Part shown: positions 54,731 to 64,000 of the stretch, in pieces
How positions within the stretch are numbered: the first letter of the stretch is position 1
Layout: each line of letters starts with the position of its first letter
Notes under the pieces: model-generated
What the model was told of the DNA's origin: nothing
What the model saw: only the letters and a program-made list of their open reading frames with translations
The model's database searches: none
Origin: Lingula anatina
Taxonomy: Eukaryota; Brachiopoda; Lingulata; Lingulida; Lingulidae
Assembly (NCBI RefSeq): GCF_001039355.2
Contig: NW_019775497.1
Location: 7,610-71,609 of the forward strand
DNA: 64,000 nucleotides
Reading direction: 5' to 3'
Position numbers and translations under genes: made by a program

Positions 54731-55094
54731 TTATAATAATCTGCAGTGCTTGCAGCCAGTGGTGCAGCCGAGTACTTGTAAGTCTGGGAATGGGACCTTA
54801 AGGTCATGAGCTGACACCCCGCCCACACACACACGAGCAAAACTCAGCACTAGTAGAAGCAGTGGCCATGCAGTGACTGAACAAATACACAAAATATATT
54901 ATTGGTCTGGCAACAATTTTATTGGCATTTGAAGTGGTGCCAGTGAGAATTTTAGCATTGTCTCAGAAAATGGATCCTTTTTCGACATTTGACTGCTGAT
55001 GGTTTGACATTCAAGTCTGTTCAATTATCCAAAGTGCATATGTAACATGTTTTTCAACTATAATTGGATTTGTGTGTTCTCAGTGATCTGTTAA

Positions 55095-55652
55095 TTAGAA
55101 CGCATTCAGACCAGCGGACTAAAGCCTGGGTCCCAACTGCGTTTTCAGGGGCGGATCCAGAGTTATTTTCTGACAGTCTTCCAATTTATCTTTATTGATC
55201 CATCCTCCATTTTTGAACGTCTTCCGACAGAAAAAATTAGATACCCGTCAATGTAAACTGGAAAATCTGACCGTCTTCCGGAAGACCCAGAAGACGCCCT
55301 AAATCCGCNAATACTACCTCTGGTTCTTTAGGTTTCTTGCATCCGGCCAGGATGTGGCTAGATCGCAAGGAAGGAATCAAGCAGCTGTTGATCATGTCGA
55401 AAAGTTTCTACGTGCTTTTTGTGTCCTCCAAAAATCGTACAATCAATGTGCTCTTCACGCACGAACACCCACGTTTTCCTCATTTTTTTGGCATTAGACC
55501 ACACATAGCAGCCCATACGTTTGGTTGGGACCTAGGCTTAACAGATCTGCAGATCAAATATGGCAACTCACTATAAAGCTTGCTACATTCAAGTGGGTTT
55601 GCCATATGAACCGCAAATCTGTTAGTCCGCTATTCTGATTAAGCTCTCAAAG
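55095..55652. mobile_element. Longer element with GCGGACTA inverted ends, nested insertion
   Basis: The left end GAACGCATTCAGACCAGCGG-ACTAA and right end TTAGTCCGCTATTCTGATTA form an imperfect terminal inverted repeat. Inside, 55145-55310 is a copy of the GGGGCGGATCC element. The remainder has no recognised domain; a 79-codon open frame is present but unconvincing. Confidence 0.6.
55145..55310 (+). mobile_element. Short dispersed element (GGGGCGGATCC-type), copy 2
   Basis: Starts AGGGGCGGATCCAGAGTTAT and ends CTAAATCCGC next to an N at about 55309. About 166 bp, closely similar to 47408-47585. Confidence 0.8.
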
Positions 55653-55789
55653 GGATAATAACTGTTCATTTCGGGTAAACGATAATTTTCTTATACTTAC
55701 CAATGGTTAGTGAAACCAGTTCAATCTTCAAAGCCAGTCCAATGTTTTATTATTTTTTAAGTATGTTTTTGGTACTAGTCTATGTGGTC

Positions 55790-55950
55790 TGATGGCAAGC
55801 ACAGATTCCATAATTATTGCGATGACTGCTGTTTTGGTGGTAAAATAGTATATATTGCTAGTATATTTCTACGAGTTGTTTAAGATGAATTTATTGTGAA
55901 ATGTGAATTTCACACGAACAGTTGTTATCCCTTTAACTTATTTTGATGTA
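55790..55950 (+). repeat. Dispersed repeat, copy 2
   Basis: Partner of 49490-49680: GCGATGACTGCTGTTTTGGT and GTTGTTATCCCTTTAACTTA. Confidence 0.7.
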
Positions 55951-56254
55951 ACACCTGTTCCATGATTTAGATTAGATGGTAGTTTATTTTTCTAGGGCTG
56001 CCCCAACATTCTCTCTTGAAATATACTCAGTCTGTGCCAAAAAAAAAAACTTGAAGGTCAAGAGGCCTTCATTTGACGACCAGGGTTTAAGAATCGGAAC
56101 AAGAACAGCAATTATGGCCATTAGCTAATTAGGAAAATTTACACAATTCTACTGTCCTGGTTTCAGTTTTAATTACTGGCATTTGGCACAAAGCCACTAT
56201 TAACGTCATATACTGTCTCACTCAGTTTATAGCTCCTTCATAACAAGTGCTGAG

Positions 56255-57100
56255 ATCAGGGTTTTTTTTGCGCACCTCGAGACTACAGCAGCACCTGTGG
56301 CCTTCTTCGTGTGACAGTGACGGAGATCAACTCCAAATTATTTCGTGCAAATAATCCTGATTATAGTTGTTGTTTTGAAGAAACTGCACACTGTAACTAT
56401 TAGACTAGTGTAATATGTTTGAGCGGTTTTGTGTGCATATGTATCTCCTTTCTCCATTACTGTAATTGGATGCATAAAAACATGCAATAGAGGACTTTTT
56501 TTTGTTTTTTTTGAAAGGTTGTGATATGGAAGACTGCATGCAGAGATAATGGCAGTGTTTGGATTCAGTGGTTATATTTAGAAAAACAATTCTGCTGGTT
56601 CTAGTATTGATTATGGCCATTTATGGGCCAATAAAATAATTGTTTTACCAATCAAATCAAATTAATTTAAATCAAATCAAATCNTTTTTTTTTTGCACAC
56701 CTCGAGACTACAGCAGCACCTGTGGCCTTCTTCGTGTGACAGTGACGGAGATCAACTCCAAATTATTTCGTGCAAATAATCCTGATTATAGTTGTTGTTT
56801 TGAAGAAACTGCACACTGTAACTATTAGACTAGTGTAATATGTTTGAGCAGTTTTGTGTGCATATGTATCTCCTTTCTCCATTACTGTAATTGGATGCAT
56901 AAAAACATGCAATAGAGGACTTTTTTTTGTTTTTTTTGAAAGGTTGTGATATGGAAGACTGCATGCAGAGATAATGGCAGTGTTTGGATTCAGTGGTATA
57001 TTGAGAAAAACAATTCTGCTGGTTCTAGTATTGATTATGGCCATTTGTGGGCCAATAAAATAATTGTTTTACCAATCAAATCAAATTAAATCAAATCAAA
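56255..57100 (+). repeat. Direct duplication of ~400 bp across an N
   Basis: Both halves begin with a poly-T and GCACACCTCGAGACTACAGC and end with TTTTACCAATCAAATCAAAT repeats. They are almost identical and meet at the ambiguous base at about 56684. The second half may be an assembly overlap rather than a genomic duplication. Confidence 0.85.
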
Positions 57101-57945
57101 TCAGATGCAAAAAAAAATAAAAAAAATGATTAAGTGCAATAATGTGAAAAAAGTTAAAATCTTGTGTTTTCAGGATTTTTTAAAGGTCCACTTTAATATC
57201 TGGTTTTAAAACTTATAGATACATAATTTTATAATCACAAACTATTTTTCTATATTGCGTTTCTGGTGCTTTGACTGCATATAGAATAGAACTATAGATC
57301 AGTCATGCAACTGCTTTTACATTTTGTTGATACCATATTCACTCAATAGGAATGTTGTAATTTTAAGAAATTATGACATAGAAAATACAGTATCTGTAAA
57401 ATTCACAATTTTTTCCCATTTGAAAGATTAAATTATTGAGCACGAGTGCAGCCGAACCAGTTAACAGAATTTTAAGATCGATTAACATAATTTATGCAAT
57501 ATGAAAAAAAAAAAAATACCAAAATGAAAACAATTGAAAAGCTGCATAAGTTTAACAAAATGAAATAGCACAGCTGCATAAGTTATACTGAGTTTAAAAA
57601 TAGGGAGGAAAAAAAATCCTTGGAAATTTGAGATTATTCACATAGATTTATGATAGCAGTGAATGGCAATGAATTCAGTTTAGGATGACATAAATTAAGT
57701 CTATTTCTGGTTTATATAAAACCTAATGTTAACATGGCTCAGTGGTTTTAAATGGGTCATATACCAGAGCCAGGCATTTACTACCTAATCAGCATATGGT
57801 TTCCAACTGATTACAGGTAGTGGTGGTTTTCATTGCTGACAGGTTAGACTGCAAGGTGAAGTATTCAGTGGAATATGTAGCGCATGCTGTGTCTGGCAGC
57901 TTCTAATTTACTAGAAGAAAGTGTTATTTTGCATAGAGCCTTAGG

Positions 57946-57948
<3 letters not shown>

Positions 57949-57982
<34 letters not shown>
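57949..57982. repeat. (GT)n microsatellite
   Basis: About 16 GT dinucleotides. Confidence 0.95.
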
Positions 57983-57985
<3 letters not shown>

Positions 57986-58994
57986 TTTGGTGCGGGGTGT
58001 GTGTGATAGATACGGTAATGATCCAAACTTTTCAATGGGCAAAAATTATTAATCTTTCAAATTGAAATAATTCTGGAATCCAAAAAGTCATATTTCTGTC
58101 TAGCATGCATGCTGCTTTGACTGTACAGAGCTCTCGGGCAGCCTGCTTTTCAATCTTGTCCCTACCAGTCAACGAAATATTTCTAACTTTAAGAAGAACT
58201 TGAAAACACAATATTTGTAAAATTCACAATTTTCCCCCATTGAAAAGATAGTCATTACCATAGTGATTTGAGCAGCTATTTTAATGGCATGATCTCCTGT
58301 AGCTCTCATGTGAGATTTGTTGTTGAATATGAGATGTTTCAACGGGTTAAGGAAATCCCCTGCTGTGATTTCATGTTTTAAGTATACCTGAGGTGGATAT
58401 GTATACATGTTTTTTTATAAAAGTATTTATTAATGAGTCACTGTGCCTATAGATCTGTCATGGAAGTTTGGAGTTGCATGGAAGTTGAAGGATGCTTAGA
58501 GATTTTCGAAAATATCGCTGTCAGTGGCATCATGATGTTGTTTATTTACCAGATATTTGTTTTGCGCAGGGTTTACTGAAAGTTTGTTGTCATTCCAACA
58601 ATATCATTTTTGTGTGTGTTGAAGTGTACTAGTACTCTTATATCATATTTGAAATCTGAAATGGTATCACAAATCATTTAAGAAATTTTTTACCAGGTTT
58701 AACTGTTAATAAATTTTTATCAGTGAAGGTTTGAATTTTTCATGTTAGTTGCTGAAGACACGTTCAGTCCAGCTATCCATTTATTCATTTATTTTCTATA
58801 TTTCAGTAAAATTTGTGTTTAATTACTTGTATGTTTGTTTCACTTACCAAAAAACTTCCCCCTGCCAATTCCTCATAGTAGTGATTTACATTACTCTAGT
58901 AATCTTGATTTTTCCATTTATAGTCGTAATCTCATAATTTGAATAGATTGTAATCATAATTTCATTAGAAATAAGAAACCTTTCCCAGACCCAG

Positions 58995-59200
58995 AACTAA
59001 CTGTGATTAGATCAATCTCTGAGGGGATTCTCGCTAAATTGCAATCAAGGGTGCGAGGGTGTAAAAAATTATCATTAAGTAGCTTCAGTAGGCATGCCAG
59101 CTGACATTTAAGTCACCTAAGCTGAAAGTAATTTAGTGAGAAACCCTTTAGAGATGGATTGATCCTGTTAGATCAATCTAGGTATGGGAACCCAGTCTAA
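58995..59200. mobile_element. GATCGATCT-family foldback element, diverged
   Basis: Left arm TGATTAGATCAATCTCTGAG; right arm GATCCTGTTAGATCAATCTAGGTATGGGA; interior ATTAAGTAGCTTCAGTAGGC as in the copy at 17738. It ends about 65 bp before the His-rich coding exon. Confidence 0.75.
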
Positions 59201-59264
59201 TATTTGGTTTTTCAATGCAATTTATAATTCATCTGTTCATTTCAGTTAGTAAGGACATTTCAGT

Positions 59265-61705
59265 ATGGCAGGACCTCAGAGCGGAGAGTTGCACCACTTT
59301 AATAAGACCGGTGTGGGGACACCGGGACACCAGCACCATCTTCACCATCACCATCATCACCACCATCACCAGCCACACCATCACCATTTGATGCACCATG
59401 ACAACATCAGCGATTCCACAGAACAGCTTGTGCCCACAGGTGAGGGTCTTATATGGTTGGAAATGCTCTTTTGTCCTGTGTCAATGATTATCATCAAAAA
59501 ATTTATTATTAGGTGATGACAAATGTTTTTAAAATGTGATCAAAAAATTTAAAATTTGTGAAAAAGATGTTATAATAATATTTTGACCAAAATGTATTAA
59601 AAACATTTTAAAAGAAACATTAACATATAAAAATAATATTTTTCCAAAACGTTGTAAAAAACATTTTAATATTGTTTTCACCAAAACATTTTAAAAATGT
59701 TTTTTAAAAATGTTTTAATAACGTTTTCACCCAAACATTTTAATATCATTATAAAAAAAACATTTTAATAACATTTTCACCAAATCGTTTTTAAAACATT
59801 ATTAAAAATCATTTTAATAACATTATAAAAAAACATTTTAATAACATTTTCACCAAATTGTTTTTAAAACATTATTAAAAATCATTTTAATAACATTTTT
59901 ACCAAAACATTTAAAAACATTTTTTAAAAACATTTTTATAACATTTTCCCCAAAGCATGTTAAAATGTTATAAAAACGCTTAAATAACATTTTCACCAAA
60001 ATGTTTTAAAAACGTAATTAAAAAATGTTTTAATGTTTTCACTGAAACACTTTTAATACTTTTTAAAAATTGTTTATTATAGTGTTTTCACCAAACTTTT
60101 TTAAAACATTATTAAAAATGTTTTGATAATTTTTTCATCAAAACAATTTAAGATTGTTAAAAACTGTAATAATAACATTTTCACCAGAATGTTTTAAAAA
60201 CATTATAAAAGAAATATTTTAATAACATTTTTTCCAAAACCTAAATAAACGTTCTAAAAACATTTTCACTTAAACATTTTTAAAAATTGTAAAAAATGTT
60301 TTAAAATATTTTCACCAAAACATTTTTAAAATGTTATTAAAAACATTTTACTTACGTTTTTACCAAAACATTTTAAAAACATTTTCACCAAAAGGTTCTA
60401 AAATGTTGTAAAAATGTTTAGATAACATTTTCATCAAAATGTTATTAAAAATATTTTAATAATGTTTTCAACTAAACATTAAAAAAAATGTTTTAGTAAT
60501 GTTTTCATCAAAATATTTTAAAAATGTAAAAGAAATGTTTTAAGAAGATCTTTACCAAAACGTTTTTAAAATGTTATAAAAAATTTTTTAATAACATTTT
60601 CACCAAAACATTTGAAAACATTTTAAAAAATGTTTTGATAACGTTTTCACCAAAATGTTTTTAAAATGTTATAAAAAAACATTTTAATTACGTTTTTACC
60701 AAAACATTTTAAAAACAGTTTCACCAAAAGGTTTTAAAATGTTGTAAAAATGGTTAAATAACATTTTCATCAAAATGTTATTAAAAATGTTTTAATAATG
60801 TTTTCAACTTAACATTTAAAAATTTAAAAAAAATGTTTTAGTAATGTTTTCATCAAAATATTTTAAAAATGTTAAAGGAATGTTTTAATAACATTTTCAC
60901 CAAAACATTTAAAAACATTTTTAAAAATGTTTTAATAATGTTTTCACCAAAACATTTTTAAAATGTTATAAAAAAACATTTTAATTATGTATTTACCCAA
61001 ATTTTTAAAAACATTTTTAAAAAATGTTTTAATAACATTTTCACCAAAAGGTTTTAAAAATGTTATTAAAAGATTTTTTAATGATGTTTTCACAAGAATG
61101 TTTTAAAAACATTATGAAAATGTTTTAATAATGTTAGTAAAATGTTTTGCAAATACGTTATGGGGACAATGTTTTGAAAATGTTTTCCAAATGTTGTGTA
61201 TAACATTTTCACCAAAATGCTTCATAAACTCTATGAAAATGTTTAAACAATGTTAGTAAAATGATGTGCAGAAATGTAACTGTGACAACCTTTTAAAAAT
61301 GTGTTGAAAATGTTATGTATTTGTTGGGTTATTAGAAGATATCATTGACCTTGATGCATTAATCAATGACCTATATTTTTTCAGACGACATTGACCTTGA
61401 TGCAATAATCAGTGACCTATATTTTTTTCTGACAATATTGACCTTGATGCATTAATCAATGCCCTATATTTTTTCAGACGACATTGACCTTGATGCATTA
61501 ATCAATGACCTCCATGCAAGCTGTGTAACTAACGTACCAAATACTGGCAGTAAATCTGAGGACCACGGCCCCAGTGACCTGTGGCCAGCCCCGCCCCCTC
61601 CCCTTCCAGGGGCCAACCACGAGGAGGGCGGACGCAGAAACATGCCTCTGCCACCGCCACCTTCCTCTGTGGCATTTCATAATGTGGGATTCCACAGTGA
61701 GCATG
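59265..61705 (+). CDS. His/Pro-rich protein, first two coding exons (3' end beyond window)
   Basis: Exon 59265-59439 starts 19 nt after a TTCATTTCAG acceptor and ends at CCCACAG|GTGAGG (58 codons plus one base). It codes a His-rich N terminus with a run of nine His and a second HHHH cluster. Exon 61478-61705 follows TATATTTTTTCAG and ends at CATG|GTGAGT, in the same phase. It codes DDIDLDALINDLHAS, then a Pro-rich part (APPPPLPGA and LPPPPSS) that could bind profilin, EVH1 or SH3 domains. The DLDALxxDL motif followed by Pro-rich sequence recalls MRL proteins (RIAM, lamellipodin, MIG-10), which link Ras/Rap and talin to actin, but RA-PH domains would be further downstream and none is visible. 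The name is therefore left open. No later exon was found before 64000. Confidence 0.65.
59520..61320. repeat. 1.8-kb array of degenerate AAACATTTT/AAAATGTTTT motifs
   Basis: Irregular tandem pattern of ACATTTTCACCAAAACATTT, TTAAAAACATTATAAAAA and TTTTAATAAC blocks. Units of about 30-60 bp vary in length and order. The base motif is self-complementary (AATGTTTTAAAACATT), so the array can form many small hairpins. It fills most of the intron between the two His/Pro-rich exons. Confidence 0.9.
61338..61520 (+). repeat. Four tandem copies of a 46-47-bp unit spanning a splice acceptor
   Basis: Units start at about 61338, 61385, 61432 and 61478. Each carries ATTGACCTTGATGCA(T/A)TAAT then TATATTTTTT(T)C. 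The last copy is the real exon start (DDIDLDALIND); the second also follows a TTTTTTCAG. Confidence 0.9.
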
Positions 61706-61785
61706 GTGAGTAAAAGCTGTGAGGTTTACACTAATTCACACCCAAAGTGCCTGATACATGTATAGAAATCACTTTAAGCCTTATG

Positions 61786-61798
61786 ATATATATATATA

Positions 61799-61849
<51 letters not shown>
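61786..61849. repeat. (AT)n microsatellite
   Basis: About 60 bp of TA/AT with one GATAT interruption, in the intron after the second His/Pro-rich exon. Confidence 0.95.
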
Positions 61850-61850
<1 letters not shown>

Positions 61851-62539
61851 TTGCTACTGGATCTGCCTTGTGTCAATAGATTCATAGAACCTGGGTGCAG
61901 ACATGAGCTTTTTCCAGGGAATCACGGAATTCCACTTTTTTACATGACCCCCGAGCAATTAAACACAAAAAAATTTATGTTTGGTTCCACAATAAAAGTT
62001 CAAAAATTTTTTTTTTTTTTTTGCTAAAACCTGGGCTTTTATCTGTGGGTGGAAGGCCAGTCATCTGAAAATTTTCATAACACCTTGTTACTACTACAGG
62101 ATAGGGGAGTGGAGGGGAGGGGAGGGGAGGAGTAGAGCAGGGGAGAATAAAGAAAGGAAGGGTAGGGTGGGTTATGTATAAGGTAGGGTAGAGGAAGAAA
62201 ATTAAATGTTATAAGGCAAAGTAGGGTCTAATTAAGGGCTCGTTCCCAATGAAATTAATAACCTGCCTCTGTTTCAGTTTGCCTCACTCACTGGGGCCCA
62301 GTTTCACAAAAGAATCCTAGCTTAAATATAAGTCTAAACCTTTAGACCAATATATTTATATATATAAATTGGTCCACTTTTTAGGTTAGATCCATTATGG
62401 TTTACTTGTAAATAAAGTTAGTGTTGGTCTGAATTAGTCCATCTTTTGTATTAAAAAAAAAACTGGCACAGAGCAACATTTAGTTTTATTGGAATATTAA
62501 TATATACTACTATTTGACTTGAAGCAGACTTAGACTGCA

Positions 62540-62762
62540 TTTCCAAAGATGTTAGATCGATCTATCCCTGTGGGGAGTCTCACTTGATTACTGTCAGCTT
62601 AGCCGGCTTAAGCGTCTGTCCCGCCTACTGAAAGCTGCAAGGGGGTAATTAACTATGGTGTGCGCTCGGCTGACTGCAATTTAGCGTGAAACCCCACGGA
62701 GTTAGGTCGATCTAAATCTTAATCTCTGGATCGATCTTAATCTCTGGGAATACACCCTTAAA
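62540..62762. mobile_element. GATCGATCT-family foldback element
   Basis: TTAGATCGATCTATCCCTGT at the left, ACGGAGTTAGGTCGATCTAA at the right, with AAGGGGGTAATTAACTATGG in the centre. The flanks read TTAGAC...CCTTAA, suggesting a TTA/TTAA target site. The right arm has a duplicated CTTAATCTCTGG segment. Confidence 0.8.
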
Positions 62763-64000
62763 TTCTACCATCCTCATTTGCATAGCGAGATCATGTGACA
62801 TGCACAGATCTGCCCCGAAGCAAGTCAATGCGCACTGAACTTTCCTAGAAGCCGGATGTGTTTTAAGAATGTTTCCATTTTGTGTTTTTTGAATGCTGTT
62901 CAAGTGATAAACAATTTACCGTTTGTTCACAGAACCTTGGAACAGTTATTTAAGAACTTTGTGGCAAAACTGAGCATTAAATTTGGCATATTTTGATTGC
63001 AAAAGTGGTAAAATGCTGACCATTCCTGAAACAGTTATCAATATTGCTGCCTCAGCAAACTACTCAGCCTCAGATGATTTTGGTTAAGTTGGTAGAAAGA
63101 ACACTAAAATTTTGTTTCTTAAGTTTGCATTTATTTTTGGGCTAAAGCTCTGTTTTTCTGTTTTTAAAAAAAGTATTTGTCTTTCATTGCGTGGGTTTTC
63201 CGTCATTACTTTGTCAGGAAAAGAGTTGTAAGGGCATGAGAGATAAGCCAAGTGCTTGGCGTTGACATTTTATACTTTGACATATTTGTACATTATATCC
63301 TGCAAATTTGACAAGGTTATGTATGATTTGATCATGCCAACTTGAGTTTCTGTATTTTTTTTCAAACTACAGCAGCATGATTCTAGCCAAGAAATTTTTA
63401 AATATTTTTTATGAGAACTGGTATTTCAGATCCTGATGCTATCTCTAAGAAACTTTGCACCCGCATAATATCATGTTGACTCATGTGAAAAATTTACTTG
63501 TTTACTTAGGCCAAATGATTTTAAATTTTTCTTATCAAGTTTGTTATATGCCTTGTACCCTTAAAAATTCTGTAAGTCACAGAAAGAAAAAAGAGCATTT
63601 AGTGTTCAAATTTCAAGGTTGTATCACAGTGGACATTCAAGCTCAGTTCAATACTATAGGTCAGATAATTGAATGTTGGTTACTAGTATTTGTGCAGTGT
63701 ACTAAGTACCCAGAGGTGTATAAATGTGTTACATTGAGGCAGAGGGGGAGAATAATTGGCTTAGATCTTTTGTGATCTGAAATTGCACTTTAAGACCAAA
63801 TCAGGCGCACTTGTATTACATTGAGAGGGGGGAGGGGGGATAAAGAGAATAATTGGCTTTAAAAATTCCCTGAGCCTTTTTATTGCTGAATGAGGTCACT
63901 CCTAATAACTCATGACTGTCCACTTAGGTTAAATGTGAATTTAATTCAATCATCTCACTGCAATTATAGCCTAGGGTGAAGAGTACATAGAACACGATCT

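Larger units (their letters stand above)
45910..59264. other. Long stretch without confirmed coding exons
   Basis: Contains a possible 5' non-coding exon (46680-46832), poly-T/poly-G composites, GT repeats (49125-49161 and 57949-57982), GATCGATCT foldbacks (50826-51046 and 58995-59200), paired dispersed repeats (47408-47585 with 55145-55310; 49490-49680 with 55790-55950; 44050-44385 with 52320-52770), a foldback (54612-54730), a nested element (55095-55652) and a 400-bp duplication flanking an N (56255-57100). Probably in large part the first intron of the gene at 59265. Confidence 0.6.
61706..64000. other. Probable intron of the His/Pro-rich gene, no exon seen
   Basis: Contains an AT repeat, a GGGGA-rich low-complexity patch (62101-62180), a lone GGGCTCGTTCCCAATGA foldback end (62236-62260) and a GATCGATCT foldback (62540-62762). 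No coding exon was recognised. Confidence 0.55.

Noticed and set aside
55337-55576. 79-codon frame inside the GCGGACTA element
   Set aside because: No transposase motif (no DDE or zinc-finger pattern visible), and the element looks non-autonomous.
59265-61705. Naming the His/Pro-rich gene as lamellipodin/RIAM
   Set aside because: Only a DLDALxxDL-type motif and Pro-rich sequence are visible; without the RA-PH module the assignment is too weak for a symbol.
61758-62027. 89-codon frame with Tyr-Ile repeats
   Set aside because: Generated by the (AT)n microsatellite and a poly-T tract.

Overview
The window is nuclear DNA from an animal. Genes are split into short exons with canonical GT-AG introns, gene density is low, the base composition is AT-rich, and simple repeats and short foldback elements are abundant. 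The proteins (gamma-tubulin, an ER-phagy receptor, a thrombospondin-repeat/WxxW secreted protein, an ankyrin/EF-hand protein) indicate a metazoan. The foldback-rich style suits a marine invertebrate, and a hemichordate-like deuterostome is one possibility, but the species cannot be fixed from the sequence alone. No prokaryotic, viral or long retrotransposon genes were seen.

Layout. 0.5-1.5 kb (+): last exons of an ankyrin-repeat/EF-hand gene. 1.6-8.3 kb: no confident gene; a minisatellite, an inverted older copy of part of the later tandem unit, and a cluster of foldback elements. 8.3-15.6 kb (+): a 2.8-kb unit repeated three times. Each unit starts with an exon coding a mitochondrial-presequence-like N terminus. 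Two units keep a second exon completing a 78-residue protein I do not recognise; the third has lost it. 19.8-26.5 kb (+): a complete seven-exon gene for a secreted 354-residue protein (signal peptide, Cys-rich segment, three TSP1 repeats, WxxW domain). 32.0-38.2 kb (-): a complete eight-exon RETREG/FAM134 ER-phagy receptor (535 aa). 38.5-44.7 kb (+): a complete gamma-tubulin gene (about 452 aa), head to head with RETREG across a 346-bp shared promoter. 45.9-59.2 kb: intergenic or 5'-intron sequence full of dispersed repeats. 59.3-61.7 kb (+): first two coding exons of a His- and Pro-rich protein (MRL/lamellipodin-like motif, tentative). 61.7-64 kb: probably the next intron of that gene.

The genes do not form a pathway. 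The clearest organisational signal is the RETREG-gamma-tubulin head-to-head pair, which from memory matches the RETREG3-TUBG1 arrangement on human chromosome 17. The most novel item is the tandem family of the small putative mitochondrial protein. Its two complete copies differ in exon 2 only by two synonymous changes and one Leu/Ile change, while the introns and flanks have diverged more. Many introns carry foldback elements that recur across the window.
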